Source: Verrucomicrobiota bacterium
GTDB taxonomy: Bacteria; Verrucomicrobiota; Verrucomicrobiia; Opitutales; Opitutaceae
Reading direction: 5' to 3'
NCBI GenBank assembly: GCA_018239845.1
Contig: JAFEGO010000055.1
Span: 73,445-106,901, forward strand
Length of the DNA: 33,457 bases
Below are positions 15,441 through 23,346 of the stretch, one piece after another; the stretch's first letter is position 1; each line of letters starts with the position of its first letter. The position numbers and the translations under genes were made by a program. Under the pieces are notes generated by a model, which did not search any database, was not told where the DNA came from, and was given only the letters and a program-made list of their open reading frames with translations.

Positions 15441-16273
15441 GGGCGGCCTCCCTTCGCCGCGGCCTCGTGCGCCGCGATCTGCTGCAGTTTTTCCTTCACG
15501 GTGAAACACCGCGGATTGACCTCATAATCGCGCAGGTAGCGCTCGAAGTACGCACGCGACGTCGCGTAGTCGCCCGCCCGCAGCGAGAGTTCGCCGATCT
15601 GCAAAATGAGATCCTCGCCCGCCGCGCCCGGCGTGCCGCCGATGCGGTCGGCCGCGACGAGGTGCGCGATGATCGATGGCAGCGGCTGCTTATAGAAGAT
15701 GCCCGCCTGCCCGAGCTGCAGCTGCAGGTCGCGCTGCAGGGTCGGCTCCGTCACCCGTGAGAGCAGCGCCGCCGCACCCGCGAGACGCGCCGCCGGGTCG
15801 GCCGGATCGGGCAGCGCGTAGAGTTGCACGAGCGCGAGTTTCACGAGGCCGAGCTGGGCCCAGTGGCTCCGGGGATTCCGCTCCGCGAGCGCCCGGTAAA
15901 GCTCCGCGGCGCGCGCGTAGTCCGGCTGCGCCAGGTGGATCTGCCAGACGCGCGCCTGCAGATACGCCGCCTGCTCCGCCAGTTCGTCGTGGCCCTGCGC
16001 GAGCTGGGCAAAGGTGGCCTCCGCGCGGCGGAGGTCGCCATCGCTGACCGGCTGGTCGTCCAGCGAGGCCGTCGCACGGGCGAGTTGCACGGCGCGGTCG
16101 GAGGTGTCGGCCCGGCCGAGCTTCACCAAAGCGAGCTTCGCCTTGCTGTCGGCGATGTCATTCCACGCCGTCGGCAGATCCGGGGCAGGAGCGGCGCGCC
16201 CGCTCAAGGCGGACAGCAGCAAAATCAAAGGGTAAAGGCACCGTAGGTACGGCAGCGGGGTAACGCGGGGCAC
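15437..16273 (-). CDS. Exported TPR-like protein, module 1
   Basis: A 278-residue protein from GTG 16273: signal sequence (MPRVTPLPYLRCLYPLILLL... to about residue 27), then helical hairpins of TPR character, clearest in DYARAAELYRALAERNPRSHWAQLGLVKLAL and GDYATSRAYFERYLRDYEVNP. It would scaffold protein-protein contacts outside the cytoplasmic membrane, possibly with the binding protein it overlaps. An ATG at 16282 gives three more residues, but it coincides with the candidate -10 element (CACCAT), so GTG 16273 is preferred. Paralogous to the genes at 18025 and 20636. Confidence 0.82.
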   Translation of the reverse strand: MPRVTPLPYLRCLYPLILLLSALSGRAAPAPDLPTAWNDIADSKAKLALVKLGRADTSDRAVQLARATASLDDQPVSDGDLRRAEATFAQLAQGHDELAEQAAYLQARVWQIHLAQPDYARAAELYRALAERNPRSHWAQLGLVKLALVQLYALPDPADPAARLAGAAALLSRVTEPTLQRDLQLQLGQAGIFYKQPLPSIIAHLVAADRIGGTPGAAGEDLILQIGELSLRAGDYATSRAYFERYLRDYEVNPRCFTVKEKLQQIAAHEAAAKGGRP

Positions 16274-16280
16274 GGTCAGC

Positions 16281-16309
16281 ATGGTGCGACTCCCCCGCCC
16301 CGCGACAAG
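16281..16309 (-). promoter_or_regulatory. Repeated promoter-like element, module 1
   Basis: Minus strand: CTTGTCG (16309-16303), then CACCAT (16286-16281) with 16 bases between TTGTCG and CACCAT. The same arrangement at exactly the same spacing precedes the other two TPR genes. The start of transcription would fall near 16274, at the proposed GTG. Confidence 0.55.
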
Positions 16310-16331
16310 CGCGACGTTGCGGGCGGGGTGA

Positions 16332-16394
16332 GTGGCTGCGGCGTCCTCGCCGCAGATCCGTTTCCAAGCTCTGCGGCGGGGACGCCGCAGCCAC
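16332..16394. repeat. REP-like inverted repeat, copy 3 (most perfect)
   Basis: Arms 16332-16355 (GTGGCTGCGGCGTCCTCGCC...) and 16371-16394 are inverted copies matching at 23 of 24 positions around a 15-base centre; each arm also self-pairs (CTGCGGCG/CGCCGCAG). It separates modules 1 and 2 of the TPR/binding-protein array and could act as a hairpin at the end of the module 2 transcript. Confidence 0.9.
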
Positions 16395-16414
16395 TGTCCA
16401 AGCCTGCGCTACTC

Positions 16415-18028
16415 TTACTTCCCGATCGCCGTCCGCTCCAGCTGCTCCTTCATCTGGAAGGCCAGGCCCTCCGACATCGTCTGGCCCGCCTCGGTCTCGG
16501 TCTGGCGCGTCGCGGCCTTGCGGCCCTCGGGCGTCTCACCCGCGAGTTCCGCGTAGGCCACGATCTGCGTGTCGGCCGGCTTTACCAGCAGGAGGGTGTT
16601 GCGCATCTCATCCTGGAGGTCCTTGCGGATCGCGGCGGGCATCGCCTCATCCAACACCGTGGCAAAGCGCTCGGGGCTGCCTTGTGCGCCCGAGAGTTGG
16701 TAAAAATTACGCAGCCAGGTCATCGACACTTCCGAGCCGATGACATCGTAGGGCGCCTGACCGAGCGCGTAGCCATCCTGGTAATCGCGGAAGCTCTTGA
16801 TCGGCTCGGGCAGCTTCACGCCGTTGATCGCCGGGAGCCAGAGGCTCGCGTCGGTAAAGAGCTGCTGGCCTTCGACGCTCGTGGCGAAGCGCAGGAAATC
16901 CAGCGCCTCGGCTTTGTGCGCGCTCGACTTGTTGAGGTACATCGCCATCGCGGTCTCGCCCTGGCCTTCGCCGCCTACACCCTTGATCAGCGGCCCCACC
17001 TCGGGGTCGTCGGGCGTCACCGGGGGCAGGCGCATCGGCACGATCTCAAACGAGGCCATCTGCCGCAGGCTCGTCGCATCCCACGTGCCGGTGTAGAGAA
17101 ACACCGCCTCGCCGCTGAAGAACTCCAGCATCGCGTCGTCGCGCCGCAGCTGCAGGAAACCGGGCTTCATCGCGTCGGCCACTTCGCGGATGAGCTGCAG
17201 GCCGGCCTTCACCCCCGGCTGGTTGTAGCGCCACTTGCCGTCGAGGTAAGCCGCCAGCACTTGGCGGTTGTAGAGGTAGAGATAGCCGCTCTCGTCGATG
17301 CTGTAGTTCACCTTGAGCAGGGGACCGGAAAAGACGTTTTGCGCGATCCAGATGCCGTTGTCGCGGCTGCCGGCGAGGGAGTTGACGCGCTTGCCGGTGC
17401 GCTGAGCGTAGGCGTGCACCTTTTCGAAAATCTTCCGCAGGTCGTCGAAGGACTTGGGCGCGCGGTCGCTGCCCGTGATCTCGCGCAGCAGGGCGATGTT
17501 GCAGAAAAGCCGCGTGCTCACCTCGGTGAACGTCACCGCGTAGATCTGGCCCGGATCGGGCGAATCGCGCCGCGGTCCGATCAGGCCGTCGTGGAAGGTC
17601 TTTTCCCACGGGGTGCCTTCCAGCGCGGTGCCCTTGTTGTAGGGATTGGGTTGCTTGAGTTCCGCCGTCAGCGGCTCGAAGTAGCGCGCCGGGATGTCTT
17701 TCTGCCCGGCGAGCCACATGCCCCACTCCATGATGTCGGAGCCGGTACCGCCGGCGAGGTTGGACCGCATCCACTGCTTCCATACAGCGTCGGGCACCAT
17801 CTGCTGCTCGACGTGCACGCGGGGATTCAGCTCCTCGTAGCGCTTGATGATCGCCGCGATGCCCGCCGACGGCCCGCGCTCGAGCTGCCAGTGCGCGAGG
17901 CTGATCGTGACCGGACGTTTCTGGATGATCGGGTCCGAGCGGGTGAAGACCCAGAGGATCGAGACCGCGTAGCCGATAAAAATGAGCGCGAGGCCGAAGC
18001 GCTTCTTGATGAAGGTGCGCAGTTTCAT
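16415..18028 (-). CDS. Membrane-anchored ABC-type solute-binding protein, module 2
   Basis: A 537-residue paralogue of the module 1 binding protein. The ATG at 18028 overlaps the TPR gene stop by four bases. An N-terminal basic stretch (MKLRTFIKKRFG) leads into a membrane helix (about 11-29), again with no clear cleavage site. Shared landmarks are SLAHWQLERGP, IIKRYEELNPRVHVEQQ, RYFEPL, NPYNKGTALEGTPWEKTF, DSPDPGQIYAVT, YTGTWDATSLRQMASFE and LFTDASLWLPA. The C-terminal 80 residues are helical. Ligand unknown; the family suggests a sugar or oligosaccharide. Transcribed from the same strand as modules 1 and 3. Confidence 0.88.
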   Translation of the reverse strand: MKLRTFIKKRFGLALIFIGYAVSILWVFTRSDPIIQKRPVTISLAHWQLERGPSAGIAAIIKRYEELNPRVHVEQQMVPDAVWKQWMRSNLAGGTGSDIMEWGMWLAGQKDIPARYFEPLTAELKQPNPYNKGTALEGTPWEKTFHDGLIGPRRDSPDPGQIYAVTFTEVSTRLFCNIALLREITGSDRAPKSFDDLRKIFEKVHAYAQRTGKRVNSLAGSRDNGIWIAQNVFSGPLLKVNYSIDESGYLYLYNRQVLAAYLDGKWRYNQPGVKAGLQLIREVADAMKPGFLQLRRDDAMLEFFSGEAVFLYTGTWDATSLRQMASFEIVPMRLPPVTPDDPEVGPLIKGVGGEGQGETAMAMYLNKSSAHKAEALDFLRFATSVEGQQLFTDASLWLPAINGVKLPEPIKSFRDYQDGYALGQAPYDVIGSEVSMTWLRNFYQLSGAQGSPERFATVLDEAMPAAIRKDLQDEMRNTLLLVKPADTQIVAYAELAGETPEGRKAATRQTETEAGQTMSEGLAFQMKEQLERTAIGK

Positions 18029-18864
18029 TTGCCACCCTCCTTGGCTGCCAGGGCCAGCTGCCGCTCCGCTTCCTCCAGCCGTTTCCGCACCGCGAAGGTC
18101 CGCAGCGCCGCGGGGTACTCCTTCAGATAGCGGGTGAAATAGACCTTCGCCTGCTCCAGCAGGCCGGCGCGCAACGAGAGTTCGCCGATCTGGATGACCA
18201 GGTCCTCGTAGGCCGTGGCGCCGATGCCGCCGATCTGGTCCGCCGCGACGAGGTGGGGGATCAGCCGGCGCAACGGCTGGCGCAGCACCACGCCGGCCTG
18301 CCCGATCTGCAGGTGCAGGTCGCGTTGGAGCGCCGGCTCGTGGATACGCGCGAGCAGCGCCTCCGCCGGCGCGAGCCGGTCAGGCGAGGCGGGATCGGGC
18401 AGCGCGTAGAGTTTCAACAGGCCGAGCTTCACGAGGCCGAGCTGCGCCCAGTGGCTTTGCGGGTGGCGCGCGGCGAGTTCGGTGTAAAGTTCCGCGGCCT
18501 TCGCCAGGTCGGGCGTGAAATAGTGCAGCTGCCAGAGGCGCGCCCGCAGGTAGGCGGCCTCGTCCGCGATCGCATCGTCACCCTTGGCCAGCTCGATGAA
18601 AATCGCCTCGGCCTCACGCATGTTCTGGTCGATCGCCGGCTGCTGGCTCATCACCGTAGCTGCGTAGGCGAGCTGCGCCGCGCGCGTGGAGCGGTCGTTG
18701 CCAATGGCCCGCAGGGCATCGCGGTCGCGGCCGTCGCTCAGCGCCCGCCACGCGTCGTCGAGCTTGACTGGCGCGGCTCCGAAGAGGAGCCCGCTCAGGG
18801 CAGTGATTAGGAGGATAAGGGTAAGTCGCCGCACCAGACGCGGTCCACGGACGGGGTAAAGCAC
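18025..18864 (-). CDS. Exported TPR-like protein, module 2
   Basis: A 279-residue paralogue starting at GTG 18864, with a signal sequence (LVRRLTLILLITALSGLLFGA) and the same helical repeats (KAAELYTELAARHPQSHWAQLGL and EQAKVYFTRYLKEYPAAL). The only nearby ATG (18872) is out of frame and is part of the candidate -10 element, so the GTG start is well supported. That places translation start at or within a base or so of the predicted transcription start, suggesting a leaderless message. It overlaps the binding-protein gene by four bases. Confidence 0.84.
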   Translation of the reverse strand: MLYPVRGPRLVRRLTLILLITALSGLLFGAAPVKLDDAWRALSDGRDRDALRAIGNDRSTRAAQLAYAATVMSQQPAIDQNMREAEAIFIELAKGDDAIADEAAYLRARLWQLHYFTPDLAKAAELYTELAARHPQSHWAQLGLVKLGLLKLYALPDPASPDRLAPAEALLARIHEPALQRDLHLQIGQAGVVLRQPLRRLIPHLVAADQIGGIGATAYEDLVIQIGELSLRAGLLEQAKVYFTRYLKEYPAALRTFAVRKRLEEAERQLALAAKEGGK

Positions 18865-18870
18865 GCTTCC

Positions 18871-18899
18871 ATCGTGGAAACGGGTTGCGCGACGACAAG
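18871..18899 (-). promoter_or_regulatory. Repeated promoter-like element, module 2
   Basis: CTTGTCG (18899-18893) and CACGAT (18876-18871), 16 bases between TTGTCG and CACGAT on the minus strand, as in the other two modules. Upstream bases GCAACGTAGCA also resemble module 1 (GCAACGTCGCG). Confidence 0.55.
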
Positions 18900-19025
18900 T
18901 GCTACGTTGCCGGGTGCGTCATATTTTTCCGCCATGTCTTTTTTCGTCATGCGCACAAAGATCGCGCGCATCGCAGTTTCGGCGGTTTTTTGCCGCGCGG
19001 AACGTTTCGGAAAAATTTCCACACC

Positions 19026-20639
19026 TCAGGGCCGGGGCACCGACCGGAGCTGCTGGCCGAGATAAAGGGTGAGGCCTTCGCTCTGATTCTGCGCCGACTC
19101 CAGGCGCTCGCGCCGCAGCCGCAGCGCGGCGTCGTCCGCCTTTTCCCGCGCCAGCGCACCCACGGCCGCGATGCCGACATCGCGCGGCGCGAGGGTCAGC
19201 CGCTGGTTGTGCTCCTCGGTCTCGAGATCCATGCGCATCGCCTTCGGCATCTTTTCGTCGAGCGCCTTGGTCAGGTCTTCCACGCTGCCGTGCGGCCGGG
19301 TCATGCGGTACACTTCGTTCCAGAAAAGCCGCGTCGCTTCCGAGCCGGCGTTGCAGTAGCACGCACCCGCCACGATGCCATCCGCCGGCGACAGGTCCGA
19401 CACGATCTCCGGCGGGATCGGCACCTTGCGCAGCGCGGTGATCCAGCCGCTCTTCGCCATAAAACTCCGGCCCGACTCGTAGCTCGTGAGGAAGCGCAGG
19501 AAATCCACCGCCTCCTTCGGGTGCTTGGTCGCCTTGTTCAGATAGAGGGAAAAGCCGGTCGTGTTGTCCCCGTCCACGAAATGCCCCGCGAGATATTTCC
19601 CGATGACCGGGTCGTCCTTCGTCGGCTGCGGCAGGCGGTATGCCTCAACATGGAAGGGCGCGAGCCGCCGGAGCGTCGTGCCGTCAAAGGTCCCGGTGAA
19701 AACAAACAGCGCGTCGCCGCGCATGAACTCCTGCACCGCGTCATCGCGCGTGAGCTGCAGGAAACCCGGTTTCATCTGCGCAAACAACTGGCCGAGGATC
19801 GTCAGCGAGGCCTGCAACTCCGGTTGCTGCCAGCGCCAGCGGCCTTCGAGGTACGCCGAGGACAGCTGCCGGTTGTCCACCGCCAGCACTCCGTCGCGGT
19901 CCATCGTGAACGTGTACTTGGCCATCAGGCCCTGCATGTAGAGGAAGGCGAAGAACGTCGCGTTGTCCTTCGCGCCCGCCAGCGGCATGATCGATTTCCC
20001 GTGCGCCTGGCCGTACGCCTTTACCTGCGCGCAGAGTTTCAGAAAATCGTCGAACCGCGTCGGCACCTGATCCGAGCCGGTGATCTCCTTGAGCAGGTCG
20101 GTGTTCGCAAACATGCGCCACGAGCCGCGCGACATCGTGACGCTGTAGTACTGGCCCGGCTCGGGTGAATTTGAGCGCTGCTCCAGCAGCTCGTCCTCGA
20201 ACGTTTTCAGCCACGTCACGCCTTCGAGCGGCGTGCCCTGGTTGTAGGGATTCGGCTCCAGCAGCGGCTCGGTCAGCGGCTCGAAATAGCGCAGCGGGAT
20301 GTCCGTCACATTTTCCAGCCACGCGCCAAACTCCACGATATCCGGCGCCTCGCCGCCCGACAGCATCGTGCGCAGCCACAAGCGATAGATGCCGCCCGGC
20401 ACCAACACCTGCTCGACCTTCACCTCGGGGTGCAGCTTCTCGTAGCGCTTGATCACCTCGTCGATGCCATCCGGCGGACCTTTCTCGATCTGCCAGTGCG
20501 CGATGCGGAGCGTGATTTTTTTCTGCGGCAGCACCGGCGTGCCGTAAGTGAACACCCAGGCGAGGCACGCGATGTAGCCGACCGCGAGCAGTTGCAGGCC
20601 CAGCGGCAGACGCCGCCACCACGAGCGCCGCTTCTTCAT
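19026..20639 (-). CDS. Membrane-anchored ABC-type solute-binding protein, module 3
   Basis: A 537-residue paralogue, first-transcribed binding protein of the array. The ATG at 20639 overlaps the TPR gene stop by four bases. A strongly basic start (MKKRRSWWRRLPLG) precedes the membrane helix (about 14-31). Conserved landmarks include RIAHWQIEKGPPDG, VIKRYEKLHPEVKVEQVLVPG, RYFEPLTEPLLEPNPYNQGT, NSPEPGQYYSVT and FTGTFDGTTLRRLAPF. The region around 390-420 differs from the other two (YESGRSFMAKSGWITAL instead of the QLFTD version), so its binding-site edge and perhaps ligand are different. C-terminal helical tail present. Confidence 0.88.
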   Translation of the reverse strand: MKKRRSWWRRLPLGLQLLAVGYIACLAWVFTYGTPVLPQKKITLRIAHWQIEKGPPDGIDEVIKRYEKLHPEVKVEQVLVPGGIYRLWLRTMLSGGEAPDIVEFGAWLENVTDIPLRYFEPLTEPLLEPNPYNQGTPLEGVTWLKTFEDELLEQRSNSPEPGQYYSVTMSRGSWRMFANTDLLKEITGSDQVPTRFDDFLKLCAQVKAYGQAHGKSIMPLAGAKDNATFFAFLYMQGLMAKYTFTMDRDGVLAVDNRQLSSAYLEGRWRWQQPELQASLTILGQLFAQMKPGFLQLTRDDAVQEFMRGDALFVFTGTFDGTTLRRLAPFHVEAYRLPQPTKDDPVIGKYLAGHFVDGDNTTGFSLYLNKATKHPKEAVDFLRFLTSYESGRSFMAKSGWITALRKVPIPPEIVSDLSPADGIVAGACYCNAGSEATRLFWNEVYRMTRPHGSVEDLTKALDEKMPKAMRMDLETEEHNQRLTLAPRDVGIAAVGALAREKADDAALRLRRERLESAQNQSEGLTLYLGQQLRSVPRP

Positions 20640-21460
20640 GGCTGGCCTCCCTTCGCCGCGTGCTGGCGCGCCGCGATCTCCTGCAGCTTCAGCGTCACGT
20701 TGTAGCCGCGGTTGTTTGTGGGGAAGTCCCGCAGGAACCGCTCGAAATACGCTTTCGACTCGTCCAGCCGCCCCACACGCAGCGACAGCTCACCGAGCTG
20801 GAGCACGACCTCCTCCGCCACGAGGCCGACGAGTCCGCCCACGCGGTCCACCGCCTTGAGATAAACCAGTGTCTCTGTCTCGGGCCGACCGAAGAGCACC
20901 GCCGCGCGCGCGAGCTGGAGATTCAAGTCCCGCTGCAACGGCGGCTCGGCCACCGCCGGCATCATCGTCTCCACCGTGCGTAGCCGCATCAGCGGGTCCG
21001 CCGGCTCCGGCAGGGTATAGAGCGTGAGCATGCCGAGTTTCACCAAACCAAGCCGCGCCCAATGGTTCGTCGGGAAACGTTTCGCCAACGCACGGTAAAG
21101 CTCCGCCGCCCGCGCGTAGTCGGGCGTCTGCATGTGCACCGACCACACGCGCGCCTGAAGATAGCCCGCCTGCGCCGCGAGCTCGTCGTTGCCCTGCGCG
21201 AGTTGCGCGAGTTCGCCCTCGGCTTCGCGCAGCGTGGCCTGCGTGACAGGTTGACGGCCCAACTTCACCACGGCCTCGGCCAGCTGGCGTTCGCGGCCCG
21301 CCGACGCGGGCGTCGCAGCCAGGGCGAGTTGCGCCGCGGTGTTTTGCCGGTCGGCGAGGTTGCGCCAGACTTCGCCCAGCCCGGCGTCCTGCGCCCACGC
21401 GCCGCCCGCCAGGCAGAGCCAGCCAAAGCACAACAGGGTTTTCCGCACGAGAGGGGTCAC
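20636..21460 (-). CDS. Exported TPR-like protein, module 3
   Basis: A 274-residue paralogue from GTG 21460: MTPLVRKTLLCFGWLCLAGGAWAQ is a good cleavable signal peptide ending AWA-Q. TPR-like hairpins are clear in DYARAAELYRALAKRFPTNHWARLGLVKLGM and GRLDESKAYFERFLRDFPTNNRG. An in-frame ATG at 21487 would add nine residues ahead of the signal peptide, but it lies within the candidate -10 element, so the GTG start is preferred. It overlaps the module 3 binding protein by four bases. Confidence 0.82.
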   Translation of the reverse strand: MTPLVRKTLLCFGWLCLAGGAWAQDAGLGEVWRNLADRQNTAAQLALAATPASAGRERQLAEAVVKLGRQPVTQATLREAEGELAQLAQGNDELAAQAGYLQARVWSVHMQTPDYARAAELYRALAKRFPTNHWARLGLVKLGMLTLYTLPEPADPLMRLRTVETMMPAVAEPPLQRDLNLQLARAAVLFGRPETETLVYLKAVDRVGGLVGLVAEEVVLQLGELSLRVGRLDESKAYFERFLRDFPTNNRGYNVTLKLQEIAARQHAAKGGQP

Positions 21461-21485
21461 GTCAGGAAAGCAGGGGGAACCGCGC

Positions 21486-21514
21486 ATCGTGCGGTCCCGC
21501 GCGCCCGCGACAAG
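21486..21514 (-). promoter_or_regulatory. Repeated promoter-like element, module 3
   Basis: CTTGTCG (21514-21508) and CACGAT (21491-21486) with the same 16-base spacer. Transcription would start near 21479, leaving a short leader to the GTG at 21460. Confidence 0.55.
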
Positions 21515-21526
21515 CGTTACCTTTCG

Positions 21527-22069
21527 TTACCGTGTAATATGACCCTGACCCCGCGCCGCGTACGCGATCAGCGCCATCACGTCGTGCACTTCCTTATCTT
21601 CCATCTGCGCCTTGTTCGTTTTGAAGAGCACGGTCACGAAAGGATTAAGCACGCGCATCCCGCCGACCTCGATTGCGTGGTCACGTTTCGCCCAGCTGAT
21701 GCGGCGGTCCCGCCGGTAGATCACGCGGTCGCCTTCGTCGTCATAGACCATCACCTGCAGCACCCAGAATTTCCCCGCGCGGTCCGTGATCCAGATATCG
21801 TGCACCGCCGCCGGCACCGGTCCGCCCACCCACGCGACGTGTTTACCCTCCAAGCAGAGGAAAACCCGCCCGCGCCCCAGCGCCGCCAGGCACGCCTCCA
21901 GATCCGACCGGAACACGCCGATATCCATATCGCCGTGCATGCGTGTATCTTTACCGGTGATGCGCGCCACGGAATAGCCGCCCGCCAGCACCCAGCTATC
22001 GAATCCATTGAGTTCACCGCTCAGCGCCTCGACCGTCAGCGGCCGCCACTCGGTCGGAAGTGCGTTCAT
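21527..22069 (-). CDS. Nucleotidyltransferase-fold protein (aminoglycoside adenylyltransferase-like)
   Basis: A 180-residue protein with the nucleotidyltransferase core: WVLAGGYSVAR (GG at 30-31) and HGDMDIGVFRSD, where D47 and D49 are the metal-binding pair. This pattern is shared with the 2''-aminoglycoside adenylyltransferase-like group (PF10706-like). Many members have no proven role in resistance and the substrate is unknown. The stop is 13 bases upstream of the module 3 promoter element. Its ATG at 22069 overlaps the stop of the HAD gene (ATGA), so the two are coupled. Confidence 0.8.
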   Translation of the reverse strand: MNALPTEWRPLTVEALSGELNGFDSWVLAGGYSVARITGKDTRMHGDMDIGVFRSDLEACLAALGRGRVFLCLEGKHVAWVGGPVPAAVHDIWITDRAGKFWVLQVMVYDDEGDRVIYRRDRRISWAKRDHAIEVGGMRVLNPFVTVLFKTNKAQMEDKEVHDVMALIAYAARGQGHITR

Positions 22070-22782
22070 CGGACAATCGGTTGTGGCGCAGCCGCGAGCA
22101 GCGGGAGCACCTCCGCCAGATCAAGGATACGCCGCCCCGTCCAACCCTGGCCATCGACGCGATGCGTGTCCTGTCCTTGCTCAGCCTCATCGTAAAACTG
22201 GACCGGGTACATGCCCACCGCCTGCGCACCGGCGAGTTCGTTACTGCCGCCGTCGCCGACAAACCAGCACTCGGTGCACGCCACGCCGAGCTGCTCCGCC
22301 GCCTGCCGGTAGATCGCCGCGTGGGGCTTCTTCACTTTCGCCACGCAGGAAAATACCGCGACCTCGAAGCGCTCCGCAAAAACGGTTTCCGCCCACAAGG
22401 TCGGCAGCTCGTACGAGCAGTCCGAGATCAGCCCGAGCTTGAACCCGCGCCCGCGGATCGCGCGCAGGGTCGAGATCGCCGTCGTCCGCGGCGTCAGGTG
22501 CTGGCGGCTGTAGTCGAGCCGGAGCGCCACCGCCCGCGCACAAGCCGACGCCTCGGCCGGCACGCCGAGCACGGCGCAGATGGCCTCGATATTGGCGGCG
22601 ACCGTCGGGTACTGCCCTGTCACGCGCGGCGTGAAAGTGGCCAGCCATTCCTTCACAAACGCCTCCGGCGGCGCGCCCACCAAGCCGGCCATCTCCCGCA
22701 GCACCGCCTTGTGCTCCGTCAGCGAAAAATTCGGCACAAGCGTCCCGAAGAAATCGAAGATCACGGCTTTCGGGGTGAACAT
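22066..22782 (-). CDS. HAD-superfamily hydrolase
   Basis: A 238-residue haloacid-dehalogenase-like hydrolase. Motif I is FDFFGTL with nucleophile D10; the residue two after it is Phe, whereas typical phosphatases have Asp there, so activity may be dehalogenase-like or altered. Motif II is LISDCS, motif III the Lys in KVKKPHAAIY, and motif IV FVGDGGSNELAGAQAVGM. A helical cap lies between motifs I and II. ATG 22782 is chosen because the domain begins at once; the upstream extension is low-complexity. Overlaps the nucleotidyltransferase gene. Substrate unknown. Confidence 0.88.
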   Translation of the reverse strand: MFTPKAVIFDFFGTLVPNFSLTEHKAVLREMAGLVGAPPEAFVKEWLATFTPRVTGQYPTVAANIEAICAVLGVPAEASACARAVALRLDYSRQHLTPRTTAISTLRAIRGRGFKLGLISDCSYELPTLWAETVFAERFEVAVFSCVAKVKKPHAAIYRQAAEQLGVACTECWFVGDGGSNELAGAQAVGMYPVQFYDEAEQGQDTHRVDGQGWTGRRILDLAEVLPLLAAAPQPIVR

Positions 22783-22884
22783 CCCCGCACCGTACGCCGC
22801 GCGTCCTCGCGCTGTCACTGCGGAAACCGCAGCCTCGACAAATCCGCCGCCTCCACGCTGCATCATCGCGTCCGGCCTTACCCC

Positions 22885-23337
22885 ATGCTCTGCCGTCGCG
22901 CCATTTCCTCCGACCTCGCGGCCCTTGCGCGCCTCTACGTTTTTCTAAATCCCGCCGATCCCGTCCTGTCGCCCGATGACCCCGCCGTGCTCGATCTGTG
23001 GGACACGATCCTCGCCGACCATCGCCTGCGCTACTTCGTGGCCGAGATTGACGGCCTCGTGGTCGGCACCTGCGCCTTCACGCTGATCCCGAATCTCACG
23101 CGCGGCATGCGGCCCTACGCCGTGATCGAAAACGTCGTGACCGACCCCTCCTTCCGCCAGCGCGGCTTCGGCACCGCCCTCCTCCAGCACGCGCTCGCCG
23201 AGGCATGGTCGGAAGGTTGCTACAAGGTGATGCTGTCCACCGGCAGCAAGCGCGAGTCCACGCTCCATTTCTACGAACAGGCCGGCTTCCAGCGCGGCAT
23301 CAAAACCGGCTTCGTCGCCTACCCGCCCAAAGCTTAG
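22885..23337 (+). CDS. GNAT-family N-acetyltransferase
   Basis: A 150-residue GCN5-type acetyltransferase that moves the acetyl group from acetyl-CoA to an amine. The acetyl-CoA pyrophosphate loop is SFRQRGFGTALL (Q/RxxGxG/A type) following VIENVVTDP, and the C-terminal FYEQAGFQRG is the usual end of the fold. ATG 22885 gives a normal-length single-domain protein. It is divergent from the HAD gene by about 100 bases. Substrate unknown. Confidence 0.9.
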   Translation: MLCRRAISSDLAALARLYVFLNPADPVLSPDDPAVLDLWDTILADHRLRYFVAEIDGLVVGTCAFTLIPNLTRGMRPYAVIENVVTDPSFRQRGFGTALLQHALAEAWSEGCYKVMLSTGSKRESTLHFYEQAGFQRGIKTGFVAYPPKA

Positions 23338-23346
23338 ACCTGCAAA

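Noticed and set aside
18807..19022. 71-codon minus-strand frame between modules 2 and 3
   Set aside because: It covers the candidate promoter of module 2 and part of the TPR gene; no family resemblance.
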